Source: Methanosarcina sp. UBA289 | GTDB taxonomy: Archaea > Halobacteriota > Methanosarcinia > Methanosarcinales > Methanosarcinaceae | DNA length: 64,000 bases | Reading direction: 5' to 3' | Assembly: GCA_002496565.1 (NCBI GenBank) | Contig: DAKJ01000019.1 | Location: forward strand, 44,268-108,267 | Shown here: positions 26,638-35,671 of the stretch, one piece after another | Position numbering within the stretch: position 1 is the stretch's first letter | Layout of the letters: each line of letters starts with the position of its first letter | Translations under genes and position numbers: made by a program | The notes under the pieces: model-generated | The model's input: only the letters and a program-made list of their open reading frames with translations | Database searches by the model: none | Told to the model about the DNA's origin: nothing

Positions 26638-28029
26638 ATGATCACTGAGGGAAGTACTGACTTTTTCATCAAGCCTGAAAGCATAGCCCTGATAGGAGCC
26701 TCACCAGATCCCGAAAAGCTTTCCTATACAATCCTAGAAAGCCTCCTGAAAGCGGGATTTCAGGGAAAAATATATCCCGTAAATCCGAGCTACAAGGAAA
26801 TCAGAGGGCTTAAATGTTATTCTGCTCCAAGTGAAATAGTGGATAAAATCGATATTGCGGTTTTTGCAGTTTCAGCTTCTACTGTTCTTGAAATCCTCAA
26901 TGGCCCTGTGGAAAATATAAAAGGATCAATAATTATCAGCTCCGGTTTTCGGGAAATTGGACCTGAAGGAAAGAAAATGGAGATTCTCCTGAAAGAAGTT
27001 TTAGAGATGAAAGGAATCCGGGCTATGGGGCCGAATTGCCTTGGGATTTACAACACGGCCTCAAAAGTGGATACTTTTTTTATAAGCAGCGATAAGGTTG
27101 AAAGGCCTGCAAGAGGAAGGGTTTCAGTGCTTACCCAGAGCGGATCCTTTGCCGTTATGATTATGGATGAAATGACAAACGAGGGTTCAGGGGTTGCAAG
27201 GGTAGTAAGCTACGGAAATAGAGTAGGTGTGGATGAGAGCGACTGCCTTGAATTTCTGGCAGGAGACGAAGCAACAAAAGCAGTTGCTCTCTACATTGAG
27301 TCTGTAGGAAATGGACGCAGGTTCATTGCTGCTGCTTCCAGATGTGTGAAAAAGAAGCCTGTAGTAGCCCTCAAAGTCGGAAAAAGAGAGCCGGGCGCAA
27401 GAGCAGCAAGTTCTCATACAGGAGCTGTTAGCGGCAGGTATGAAGCTTATGAAGCTGCTTTCAGGAAAGCAGGTATAATAGAAGTTGCAAATTATGAAGA
27501 ATTAAAAGATGCCTGCAAAGTCCTGAACAGTTATCCGCTGGTGAAAGGTAAAAGAGTTCTTATTATAACTGACGGAGGAGGAATCGGGATTTCCATCGCT
27601 GATGCATGTGAGGAGGCTGGACTCAGAGTTCCGGACCTCTCCAGAGAGTCTGTAAGCAAACTGAGAAAGAAATTTCCTGTTTTGCTTCTATAAGAAATCC
27701 TGTAGACCTGACAGGCAGTGTAAAGGATGAACACTACGTTAATGCTCTACAGGAGGCTTTTGGGGAAGAATACGATCTTGCAATAGTGAGCCTGCTCTGG
27801 GGTCCGCCTCTTCTTTCTAGAGGGGTTGCGGAAAAAATCAAAGCCTTTGTCAGTAACTGTGAAAAACCAATTCTCATCTGTTCCCCAGAAGGAAAAATTT
27901 AGCAGGGAAAGTGCTTCGGTTTTTACAGCCAGCGGAATGCCGGTCTTTTTTACTCCGGACAGCGTAGTCAGGGCTGCAGCGGTACTGTGCGGAGGGAAGA
28001 AATTAGTTGAGAACCATGATGGAATATAA
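26638..28029 (+). pseudogene. Acyl-CoA synthetase (NDP-forming) alpha-type protein, twice frameshifted
   Basis: Residues 1-352 (to 27693) read as a CoA-binding plus ligase domain: IALIGASPDPEKLSYTILESL, GPNCLGIYN, VLTQSGSFAVMIMDEM, and the phospho-His loop AASSHTGAVSG. Homology then continues in the next frame (from about 27678: CFASIRNPVDLTGSVKDEHY) and returns to the first frame near 27893-27900 in an A5-T3 tract, ending ENHDGI at 28029. Both shifts are single-base sized. Either the gene is newly inactivated or the sequence has errors at these runs. The family converts acyl-CoA to acid with NTP formation. Confidence 0.8.
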
Positions 28030-28316
28030 AAGACTTTAACCCGCTAATACAGACAACATAGTATTCATTGAAAAATTAGTTCATCGTAAGAATCAGTATA
28101 TCGAAAAATCAAGCATCAGTAGAGAAACTCCCGATAATAGATCGGGACTTATTTTCAGGACAAACGTTTCAATATCTAAATAAAATAATGTGATATTTGT
28201 AATAACAAACAGATTTTTTCATGTAAACTTCATAGAGATGCAATCATCGCTCATTTTCTCTATGTACAAGTATATCAATGAAATTAAAAAGACCGAGAAA
28301 CGGGGGGACATTCAAT

Positions 28317-29033
28317 ATGGAAACAGCATTTAATAAACCGAAGTTTTCTTGGCAAGAATATTTCTCGGATAAAAAGAAAGGAGGCCACAGGTATTCTACA
28401 GAAGAGTTCCTTTTTAAAGAAGCTAGGGAAAAACTGTTTCATTTAAGAGGAGGCAGATCTCTTCTAGATTTCGGATGCGGTGCCGGGGAGCTTCTGATAT
28501 ATTATGTGCCAAATTATGAAAGGATAGTAGGGGCTGACTTTTCTTCTTCAATGCTTTTTGAAGCTGAAAAGAAAATGTGGCAGCAGAACTATAAAAATGT
28601 AGATTTAATCCTTGCCGATGACGAAACAATCTGGGAAAAGTTGAGTTTACCATTTGATCGGATCACTGCAACAGCAGTAGTACAGTATCTGACGCCTCAG
28701 CAGATAGATGCTTTTATACGTCATGCATCCGAATATCTCAATGAAGACGGAAAAATAGTCTTTTTTGATATAATTGATCCCAGATTGTATTCTTTATGGA
28801 AAATGGGATGGTTCTCACAGAATTTTAAACTTTGGAAGACTTTACCTAAAACTGGTTTTGGGCTCTTGCGGCAGACATCAGCTATTCTGAAAAACCGTCC
28901 TAGAGATATAATAGGGGATGCTTACAGCCCTTACTTTATTGAACAAATAGCCATAGACAATGGCTTCAAAATGGAATATGTAAAGTCGATGTATTATGAA
29001 TACAGATATCACGCAATATTATCAAGAAACTAA
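28317..29033 (+). CDS. Class I SAM-dependent methyltransferase
   Basis: 238 aa from ATG 28317 (METAFNKPKFSWQEYF), which follows GGGGGA; a longer frame begins at 28278. Motif I is SLLDFGCGAGELLIYY near residues 48-63, with acidic ADFSSSMLFEAEKK, then ILADDETIWEKL and ITATAVVQYLTP. A basic, aromatic C-terminal part (GWFSQNFKLWKTLPKTGFG) differs from the two transport-island methyltransferases, so it is not one of their recent duplicates. Substrate unknown. Neighbours are a broken synthetase and a secreted protein, giving no context. 29034-29432 is AT-rich without a visible gene. Confidence 0.75.
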   Translation: METAFNKPKFSWQEYFSDKKKGGHRYSTEEFLFKEAREKLFHLRGGRSLLDFGCGAGELLIYYVPNYERIVGADFSSSMLFEAEKKMWQQNYKNVDLILADDETIWEKLSLPFDRITATAVVQYLTPQQIDAFIRHASEYLNEDGKIVFFDIIDPRLYSLWKMGWFSQNFKLWKTLPKTGFGLLRQTSAILKNRPRDIIGDAYSPYFIEQIAIDNGFKMEYVKSMYYEYRYHAILSRN

Positions 29034-29432
29034 TGAAGCCTTCCCGGGTCATAACTCAAGTTTTAAGGAGAGAAACCCAAGATATCTATTAATTTTAATC
29101 GATTCAGCTATAAAGATATTCAATACCTTTTTAAGAATCTTTCTCTTCCAGATTCGTATTTATTAAATTTACTCATTTTGTATTTGGTTATATGTAAATG
29201 CTTATAATTCGCGAGGATTATATTTCCGCGAATTATAATACATCATGATCCTGATCATTTCAGTTTATAGAAGTAACCCGAAAGTAAATTAAACCAAAAT
29301 ACTCAATACACGCTGAAAACGTTGATCGAAATAAACTATTCTTTGTAGAAACAAACGTTGAAAATTTTGAAAAACATTTTTCAAAAAACTATTGTATATT
29401 TAATTCAATACCCCTAGAAGGAGGTATAAAAA

Positions 29433-30233
29433 TTGAAAAAATGTTTGCCCATACTACTGATGTCGATCTTTATTTTTGGGGCTGTATTTTCAAGTGCTGT
29501 AAATGCATCATATAACCCAGTAGTAAGTGACACGGCATCAAAGATTTTAAAGGCTAACGAATCTGTCAATAAAGCGGTTAATCAATCTGTCAATAAATCC
29601 GTTAATCAATACGTCAATAACTCCCTATCAATGAATGAAACATCTACTACAAACCTAACTGAAACCACAGCAGAAGGTTCTGCGGCTGAACAGAAGGCCA
29701 GAGCGGACCCGACCGTGATACTTAGGCCGGTTAATGATGTTATAACCAAAAATGAAGATGGTCTTGTTGAACTTTATATTGATAATCCATCCCTTAATGA
29801 TGTGACTCTAAACGTAGATGCAAGGATCAACGTACCCTCTGGAATCCATGTATATGGAAAGGATTTTGCTCAGACAGGTGCATCAGATACGGCTTACGGA
29901 ACATTTTCCGTGCCCCCCGGAAGCACCCAGACAATCTCTATTGGTCTTAAGGGAGAAAAAATAGGTACTTTTACAGTACACTTCAGTGGTCTCTATTGGT
30001 CTGGAGATGATAAGGACAATTACAACCCGATTTCACTCAGTCATCCCTTTGTAGTCGAGGAAGTTTCAGCAAATCCCGAAAAGACTCCCAGCTCAAATGA
30101 GAGCGTAGATGTAGAAACCAAAAATAACAGAGAAGAAGAAACCGAAGAAGGGGGCTCAGGTAGTGCTCTCGGATTTGGAATATTGGTTGCAGGTATATGC
30201 CTGTTAGGAGTTTATGCTATTAAGAGGAAGTAA
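29433..30233 (+). CDS. Secreted protein with PGF-CTERM-like tail, TTG start
   Basis: 266 aa. The start is TTG, with an excellent AAGGAGGT seven bases upstream. Signal peptide ends near SSAVNAS. A repetitive low-complexity stretch (NKAVNQSVNKSVNQYVNNS) follows, then a beta-sandwich-like domain (residues 90-205: TVILRPVNDVITKNEDGLVELYIDN, PPGSTQTISIGLKG), an acidic linker, and a C-terminal membrane tail GSALGFGILVAGICLLG with a basic end. The PGF motif is LGF here. Probably surface-exposed and lipid-anchored by archaeosortase, or simply membrane-anchored. Function unknown. Confidence 0.78.
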   Translation: MKKCLPILLMSIFIFGAVFSSAVNASYNPVVSDTASKILKANESVNKAVNQSVNKSVNQYVNNSLSMNETSTTNLTETTAEGSAAEQKARADPTVILRPVNDVITKNEDGLVELYIDNPSLNDVTLNVDARINVPSGIHVYGKDFAQTGASDTAYGTFSVPPGSTQTISIGLKGEKIGTFTVHFSGLYWSGDDKDNYNPISLSHPFVVEEVSANPEKTPSSNESVDVETKNNREEETEEGGSGSALGFGILVAGICLLGVYAIKRK

Positions 30234-30348
30234 ATAAGATTAAAAAGAATTTAAACGTAGCCTCAGGAAAAAATACATACATTTTTCCTATTTCTATGTT
30301 TTAATAATTAAGAAAAGTACTCTTAATCCAGAGAAGCCTCTTACTTAA

Positions 30349-30525
30349 GAAGGAAGTGTGGTTTATTATTTTAGAGAAGATACTGAAAACGCAGAAGATT
30401 ATACGCTTAGCCTTCCTATACAGGTAGAAGAAAAATCGTACGCTATAGAAGAAAGCCTTCCAGGATTTAAACTGGCTAGCCTGATATTTGTATTAATAGC
30501 CGTATCAATTGTAAAAAGATATTAA
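30349..30525 (+). pseudogene. C-terminal remnant of a PGF-CTERM surface protein
   Basis: Open stretch of 58 codons without a proper start (EGSVVYYFREDTENAEDY, then LSLPIQVEEKSYAIEE) ending in a full archaeosortase tail: LPGFKLASLIFVLIAVSIVKRY. Only the tail and some preceding beta-domain remain of what was likely an S-layer-like or COG1361-type protein. Lies just downstream of another protein with the same kind of tail. Confidence 0.55.
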
Positions 30526-30753
30526 ATAATACGCCAAATAGCAATCAGGCTTTGTTATTCTGAGAATATAAAATAAAATTGTCTGTATGATAGGCAACTC
30601 GTAAGCGCTGAATCAGATCAGGTATTTAAGATGGATTGTGGATTCATGGATCAGGTAATCGGCTTCCTAAGAATCCAGCTTGCCTTCAGCTTCCTTGATC
30701 AACGATATAAGTAAATTTGCCTAATTTTGATAGCTGTTAAGTTGTTTCTTTTT

Positions 30754-31318
30754 TCAAGAACAGAGTATATTGTTGACTTTTGCTTTGAGAGCGGTTTTGG
30801 TCAAATTATCTGCACACTCAAGCTCATTCACAAAACTGCTTACAACAGAATATCCTGCATATCTAGACTTTGACTAGCCCTGCATGTTATGGAATTAGTG
30901 TAGCCGAGATTTACCAGAATCTTGCTCGCATTAGTGCTTCGACTTTCGGTCTTGCAATAGACAAGTATCTTTGCATTACAGTAACTTGTTAACTCACCCG
31001 TTCGATTTGCCAGTAAATTTTCAGGAGGTAAAACAGGTTCTCCGGGTGGATTCTTAAGGCTTGCTACGGTATCAATAATGCCACTTTATATATGCCTCTT
31101 TATATGAGCTGCATGAATTCGTCCGGGGTATGGACATCAAGAATGAAGATATTACCTTCTTCAACCATTTTCTTAGCATTATTCAAACTCACATTTGTGT
31201 ATATATTCTCCTCGGCTGCTGCAGTACCGGGTGCGACTACAAAAAAGCAAAGAGAGTTACAGCAAGATACGGCAAGGTAAATATTATTTCTCCAATTCGG
31301 TCCCTCCATTTTGTTCAA
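30754..31318 (-). pseudogene. Exported rhodanese-like protein, frameshifted
   Basis: Minus-strand fragments in three frames align in order with a single-domain rhodanese. A hydrophobic leader is followed by ENIYTNVSLNNAKKMVEEGN and IFILDVHTPDEF (to about 31100), then ASLKNPPGEPVLPPENLL and AKILVYCKTESRSTNASKIL with the active-site Cys loop, then a last frame YAGYSVVSSFVNELE ending at 30754. At least two frameshifts and a stop separate them. The intact ancestor would be a signal-peptide-bearing sulfurtransferase or persulfide carrier. Confidence 0.72.
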
Positions 31319-31344
31319 TTATCCTTGTTTAAAAATGAAAGGGT

Positions 31345-31380
31345 TTTGGGTTAATCGTCCGTTCTGGACAATTACCCAAA
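31345..31380 (-). terminator. Hairpin terminator after kup
   Basis: Stem TTGGGTTAATCGTCC/GGACAATTACCCAA with a 5-base loop, 14 bases after the kup stop, followed on the minus strand by a CCCTTTCATTTTTA tract. Confidence 0.6.
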
Positions 31381-31393
31381 CAGAGAAACTATT

Positions 31394-33202
31394 TTACATT
31401 TCATACCTTGTCATAACTCCATGTAATTCATCAGTAGGGAGTCTATAGAACTGGACAAACGAGGGGGACAATTTTTTAATTATGGAAAAGATTTTCCATA
31501 TTAAATTAGTAGTGAATATATCTTCTACTCCATAAAATATTGTTTTTTCACTAATGCCCTGGTCTTTCAGGATTTGCTCGACATCAACAATTTCCATATA
31601 TCCGGTCTTTATTTCAAATACTCTCAACCCTTTTGCCAGTTCTTTTGTGAACGAACTTTCTATTCCAAAAGGACTGTCGGACTTGATAATTGAAATAAAA
31701 ATATTATTTTCGTAGATAATATTATTTTTAAACATTACATGGGAAATATACTGGGGAATGTTAGCTATATCTCGTGTAAAGAAGAGGGCAGTCCCAGTTA
31801 TTTTATTTTGAGTAGCATATAGTTGCTTATATTTTTCAAGGAAGTTTTCAACCTTCATGAGCTTCATCAGTTCGTACAGCCTCTTTTGTCCGGAAGTGTA
31901 TATAATTATAAGAGAGAAAATAAAAAGTGCTATGATAATGGACCAGTAACCTCCATGAGGTATTTTATAGCTATTTGAGAGAAGGAATACTATGTCAATA
32001 AACGTTATAAATAGCGAAATAAGGGCTTTGGATATATTTCTCCTGTGATAAAATATAGAAGTCATAAGTATTCCTGTAATAGACATAGTTCCTGTAACTG
32101 CCAGTCCATATGCAGCTGCTAATCTGCTTGATTCTTTGAATATAAGCATCATAAACAATACCGAAATGAGGAGTAACCAGTTTACGGTACTTATGTATAT
32201 CTGCGACTTTAATATCCCGGAAGTATAATCGATCTTTAGCATTGGCATTGCTCGAGTCGTAATTCCCTGATATACTATAGAGAACATGCTACTTATCATA
32301 GCCTGAGAAGCGATAATTGTAGCCATAATGCTCAGGAGAAGGAATGGAATATAAAGTAGGGGTGCCTGCTGATTTACCATCTCATACAAAAAATTTGTAG
32401 AACCAGGATTTCGGAGAAGAAATGCGCCCTGCCCGAGATAATTAAAAACCAATGCTATAAATACGAATCTCCAGGCCTTTAAAATAGGCTCTCTTCCCAG
32501 GTGTCCCATATCAGCATATAAGGCTTCGCCTCCTGTAGCACACAAGATAACTTCCGATAGTACAAAAAATCCCATAATCCCATTGTCCAGAAGGAATCTA
32601 ATAGCATAATAAGGATTGATGGCTTTAATCACTTCTGGCGTATAGAAAATAGAAGCAATACCTGCAGATCCCATGGCTGCAAACCATATAACCATTATAG
32701 GCCCAAAAACCCATGTAATTTTTTCAATTCCCTTGCTCTGAACTGTGAAAAGTGCTATTGCAATTAGGCCAGAAATAAGTACGATAGTGCCTTGGTTTAT
32801 GTTTTCTAACTGAGGAACTATTCGCAGTCCCTCGACTGCGCTCAGAATACTTATTGCAGGAGTAATTACTCCGTCTCCCATGAGGAAAGACGTTCCTATA
32901 TAAGCTAACAATGTGACTAGAGATACATTTCTACTCGACTTGAGGAGAGGAACGAGTATCTCTTTTAAGACTATTGTACCTCCTTCTCCTTTTTTACCCA
33001 GGCTCATTGCAAGCCAGGCATATTCCAGAGTTACAAGTATAATAAGTGTCCAAATAATTAAAGATAAAACTCCTATTATGTGAGAATATGTAGGTTTTGT
33101 GAGAAGAAAGATAACTGTCAGGGTATATATTGGACTTGTTCCGATATCTCCAAAAACAAGTCCCATAGAGTTCAGTACTCCTCTAAAATTGCTGTTAGAC
33201 AT
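31394..33202 (-). CDS. kup: Kup-family potassium uptake transporter
   Basis: 602 aa from ATG 33202 (MSNSNFRGVLNSMGLVFGDI); an upstream in-frame ATG at 33274 would add 24 unlikely residues. The family signature GLVFGDIGTSPIYTLTV is at the N-terminus. About 12 membrane helices follow (MGDGVITPAISILSAVEGL, GTSFLMGDG), then a cytoplasmic C-terminal domain of about 150 residues. Proton-coupled K+ uptake is the known role of the family; methanogens keep high internal K+. Single gene with its own promoter palindrome and terminator. Confidence 0.93.
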   Translation of the reverse strand: MSNSNFRGVLNSMGLVFGDIGTSPIYTLTVIFLLTKPTYSHIIGVLSLIIWTLIILVTLEYAWLAMSLGKKGEGGTIVLKEILVPLLKSSRNVSLVTLLAYIGTSFLMGDGVITPAISILSAVEGLRIVPQLENINQGTIVLISGLIAIALFTVQSKGIEKITWVFGPIMVIWFAAMGSAGIASIFYTPEVIKAINPYYAIRFLLDNGIMGFFVLSEVILCATGGEALYADMGHLGREPILKAWRFVFIALVFNYLGQGAFLLRNPGSTNFLYEMVNQQAPLLYIPFLLLSIMATIIASQAMISSMFSIVYQGITTRAMPMLKIDYTSGILKSQIYISTVNWLLLISVLFMMLIFKESSRLAAAYGLAVTGTMSITGILMTSIFYHRRNISKALISLFITFIDIVFLLSNSYKIPHGGYWSIIIALFIFSLIIIYTSGQKRLYELMKLMKVENFLEKYKQLYATQNKITGTALFFTRDIANIPQYISHVMFKNNIIYENNIFISIIKSDSPFGIESSFTKELAKGLRVFEIKTGYMEIVDVEQILKDQGISEKTIFYGVEDIFTTNLIWKIFSIIKKLSPSFVQFYRLPTDELHGVMTRYEM

Positions 33203-33283
33203 AATAGATACTCTCTGTGTTTTATTAACAATTGGATGAATGCTTTCACAAAGGCTCTGAAATAATAGATACAATATATAATC

Positions 33284-33303
33284 TGCAAATTATATAAATT
33301 GCA
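33284..33303 (-). promoter_or_regulatory. Near-palindrome over the kup TATA region
   Basis: TGCAAATTATATAAATTGCA is symmetric at 18 of 20 positions and overlaps a TATA-like TATATAA about 85 bases before the kup ATG. Candidate promoter with an overlapping repressor site. The remaining DNA to 33605 is AT-rich without a visible gene. Confidence 0.4.
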
Positions 33304-33605
33304 ATTTTTTGCGTTTAAAAAGAGGTAGAAACCCAAAAGGATTTATATAGCTTTTGACCCGTTATCAGGTCATGATTCTTATTTTAAGTTTATATCTCAA
33401 CCTATTTTCGTATTTTTTACTTGTATCCATAAATTCTACTTATAAATATACGTTTCCCCACGATTAATTGCTTTTCTAGACTCCTTTTGAATAAAAAATA
33501 AAAATTATCTAGTAAGTAAGGAAATGTTAAAGGCAGAAGAGACTAGAAAGGAACAGACAGAAGATACTGGATTTTAAAGGCAATCGGAGAAAAACAGCTG
33601 GAGAA

Positions 33606-33988
33606 ATGAATAAGGAAACATTAACCAGAAGCGAAAGGGTTGAGGAATATTCAGGAGAAAACAGGATCAAAAGAGAAGGAAGCCTTCAAGAAACTACAGA
33701 AGGAGTGAATATTCTCCTCGGAGACCCTAGGAAAGCTATTGTCAAGCTTTCAATTCCTATAATAGTCGCTATGCCCGTGCAGACCATATACAACCTTACT
33801 GGATACCTTCTGGGTTGCAGGCCTTGGAAGCTGATGCTCTGGCTGCTGTCGGATTTGACTGGGGACTTCTTGGTGTATGGTAGGGGCTTGTTGCGGGTAC
33901 GGTTATAGGTTCGATAATTACTTTCATCTGGGCACAGTTGTACCTGAAATGTCTGATGGGAACAAATAAAAGTATAAAAAAGTGCTAA
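33606..33988 (+). pseudogene. MATE-family efflux protein, internally deleted
   Basis: Begins as a normal MATE protein (EGVNILLGDPRKAIVKLSIPIIVAMPVQ, helix 1). It shifts frame twice (TFWVAGLG, then ADALAAVGF) and jumps directly to the C-terminal helix of the family (DWGLLGVW-stop-GLVAGTVIGSIITFIWAQLYL), ending at 33988. Roughly 320 of about 450 residues are missing between AAVGF and DWGLLG. TAG at 33881 replaces the Tyr codon usual at this place. A MarR and a TrmB-like regulator gene follow, probably its former regulators. Confidence 0.78.
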
Positions 33989-34233
33989 TATTATTGACTA
34001 CCAAATTTAAAGTCATAAAGTATAAATAGAAACTAATGATTTAGTAAGAAATCAAACAATTAGATTTATGAATAGTAAGATAATGGACAAAGTAGTTTAG
34101 AGGATAGAGCTAGGAATAATTAGGCTCCAAGTTCTTCACATATTTTCAACATAACTTTCGAAATTCAAAAAATTCTGGAAAAACGATTTCAGCTTGTAAT
34201 TCGAATTCGGAAAAAGCCCTGACTGTGATACCA

Positions 34234-34692
34234 ATGAAAGAAGAAAAGATAAAAGAAACAGTAAAACTCCAGTTTGAAATAATGAATCTGTTTCAAAAAC
34301 ACTTTGCAGAAATATTTCACAAATCAGGGGACAGCCCATATAGCCTGAATAAAAATCAGAATCGGGCAATTCTGATTATAGGAGCAATAGATAATATTAT
34401 GCCTACAACCCTGGGAAAGTGTCTCGATCTTCAGAAAGGAAGCCTAACAAGCATGATCGATGCGCTGGAAAGAGAAGGGCTTGTCTATAGGAAAGGAGAC
34501 CCTGATGACCGGAGAAAAACCCTTATTTCTCTCACCGAAAAGGGAAAAGCTTACAGGGAATGGTTCATGAAAGAGCTTGAACATAATGCCTACAAGATAC
34601 TAAAAAAGTTAGATGAAGAAGATATTCTTGCATATAAGGAGAGCCTGCAAATAGTGTTTGCAACACTGAGGAAGCTCGATGACACCGCCTGA
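34234..34692 (+). CDS. MarR-family transcriptional regulator
   Basis: 152 aa winged-helix protein. ATG 34234 has GTGAT four bases upstream; a GTG at 34225 is the alternative. The DNA-binding region is TTLGKCLDLQKGSLTSMIDALEREGLVYR, followed by the wing with the DPDDRRKTLISLTEKG signature typical of MarR. MarR proteins usually repress efflux or detoxification genes near them. Here the neighbouring MATE gene is destroyed. 24 bases separate it from the next regulator gene. Confidence 0.88.
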   Translation: MKEEKIKETVKLQFEIMNLFQKHFAEIFHKSGDSPYSLNKNQNRAILIIGAIDNIMPTTLGKCLDLQKGSLTSMIDALEREGLVYRKGDPDDRRKTLISLTEKGKAYREWFMKELEHNAYKILKKLDEEDILAYKESLQIVFATLRKLDDTA

Positions 34693-34716
34693 ACAAAAAA
34701 GTGCTGGAGGGATGTA

Positions 34717-35049
34717 ATGGATATCAAACTCATAAGCAAACTCAAGAAGCTGGGGTTTACAGAAAATGAGGCAAAAATTTATGTTGGACTCTTGAGTTTG
34801 AATGAAGCTACAGCAAGGGAAATCCATGAATTTACCCATGTGCCAAGACCGAAGATCTATTCCGTGCTGGAGAGAATGGAAAATAAAGGATATGTGAAAG
34901 TTAAAAAAGAAACTCCTGCCTGTTTCAGAATCATAGCTCCGGAGCAATTGATCGAAAGACTCAAAGCTGAATTCCTCCACTCTATTAATGAAACCTTAAA
35001 AGAACTTAATTCAACACAGAAGAGAAAATCTACGAAGTCTCTTTTTTAA
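34717..35049 (+). CDS. Small TrmB-type winged-helix regulator
   Basis: 110 aa consisting almost only of the TrmB DNA-binding domain: KLKKLGFTENEAKIYVGLLSLN, ATAREIHEFTHVPRPKIYSVLERMENKGYVKV, then a short helix (LIERLKAEFLHSINETLKELNS). No ligand-binding domain, so it may act by dimerisation or be truncated. SD GGAGGG lies six bases before the ATG. Probably co-transcribed with the MarR gene. Beyond it, 35050-35671 is AT-rich and I see no gene there. Confidence 0.82.
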   Translation: MDIKLISKLKKLGFTENEAKIYVGLLSLNEATAREIHEFTHVPRPKIYSVLERMENKGYVKVKKETPACFRIIAPEQLIERLKAEFLHSINETLKELNSTQKRKSTKSLF

Positions 35050-35671
35050 AGCCTCAAAGACTCTTATATTACATTTTTTATAAAACCAATTATTGGCAGC
35101 CACATCACTTTGAAGAGGCTATCCCACAATTATTAATAATGGATAAATTCTTTTTTCAATCTAAAGGCTTTAACATTTTCTTGTTGTCATCTTCGTTTAA
35201 TATCTGTTTATAAGTTCATCCCAAAAGCGACCTTATTTGCACATATATAAGAGTTCTAGAACTAGTTTCATGATCGAAAGATCAATCGGTTATTCAAAGT
35301 CAGAGATATAAGGACCTAATCCAGAGTTTTGGAATGAGCTTTATCGTAAATTTAAATATACAGGAATAAACTTCAGTAACGAAGTAACTTTATTTTAAGA
35401 TAAAAAGATAGGGATAGTAAATATTATTTTTAATAAGGAATTGATATCTTGAAATAAAAACTTGGATATTTGGTTAGCATAGTACAAAATAAATACAACT
35501 TGATGATTATAAATGAGAAGTTAATATATTAAAAATTTCATAACTGAATTTTGGTATACGATCTAATTTAAACTAGATGTGGTCCAGAAGTAAAACTGAG
35601 CATTGAATTATTATAATTAACAAGTGAAGATGAAATAGTTATCTTAGTAAAAATATGGATATTGGGTAAAA

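Noticed and set aside
33881..33883. TAG in the MATE remnant as a pyrrolysine codon
   Set aside because: The gene already has two frameshifts and a large internal deletion; the TAG replaces a conserved Tyr codon and is most simply a nonsense mutation.
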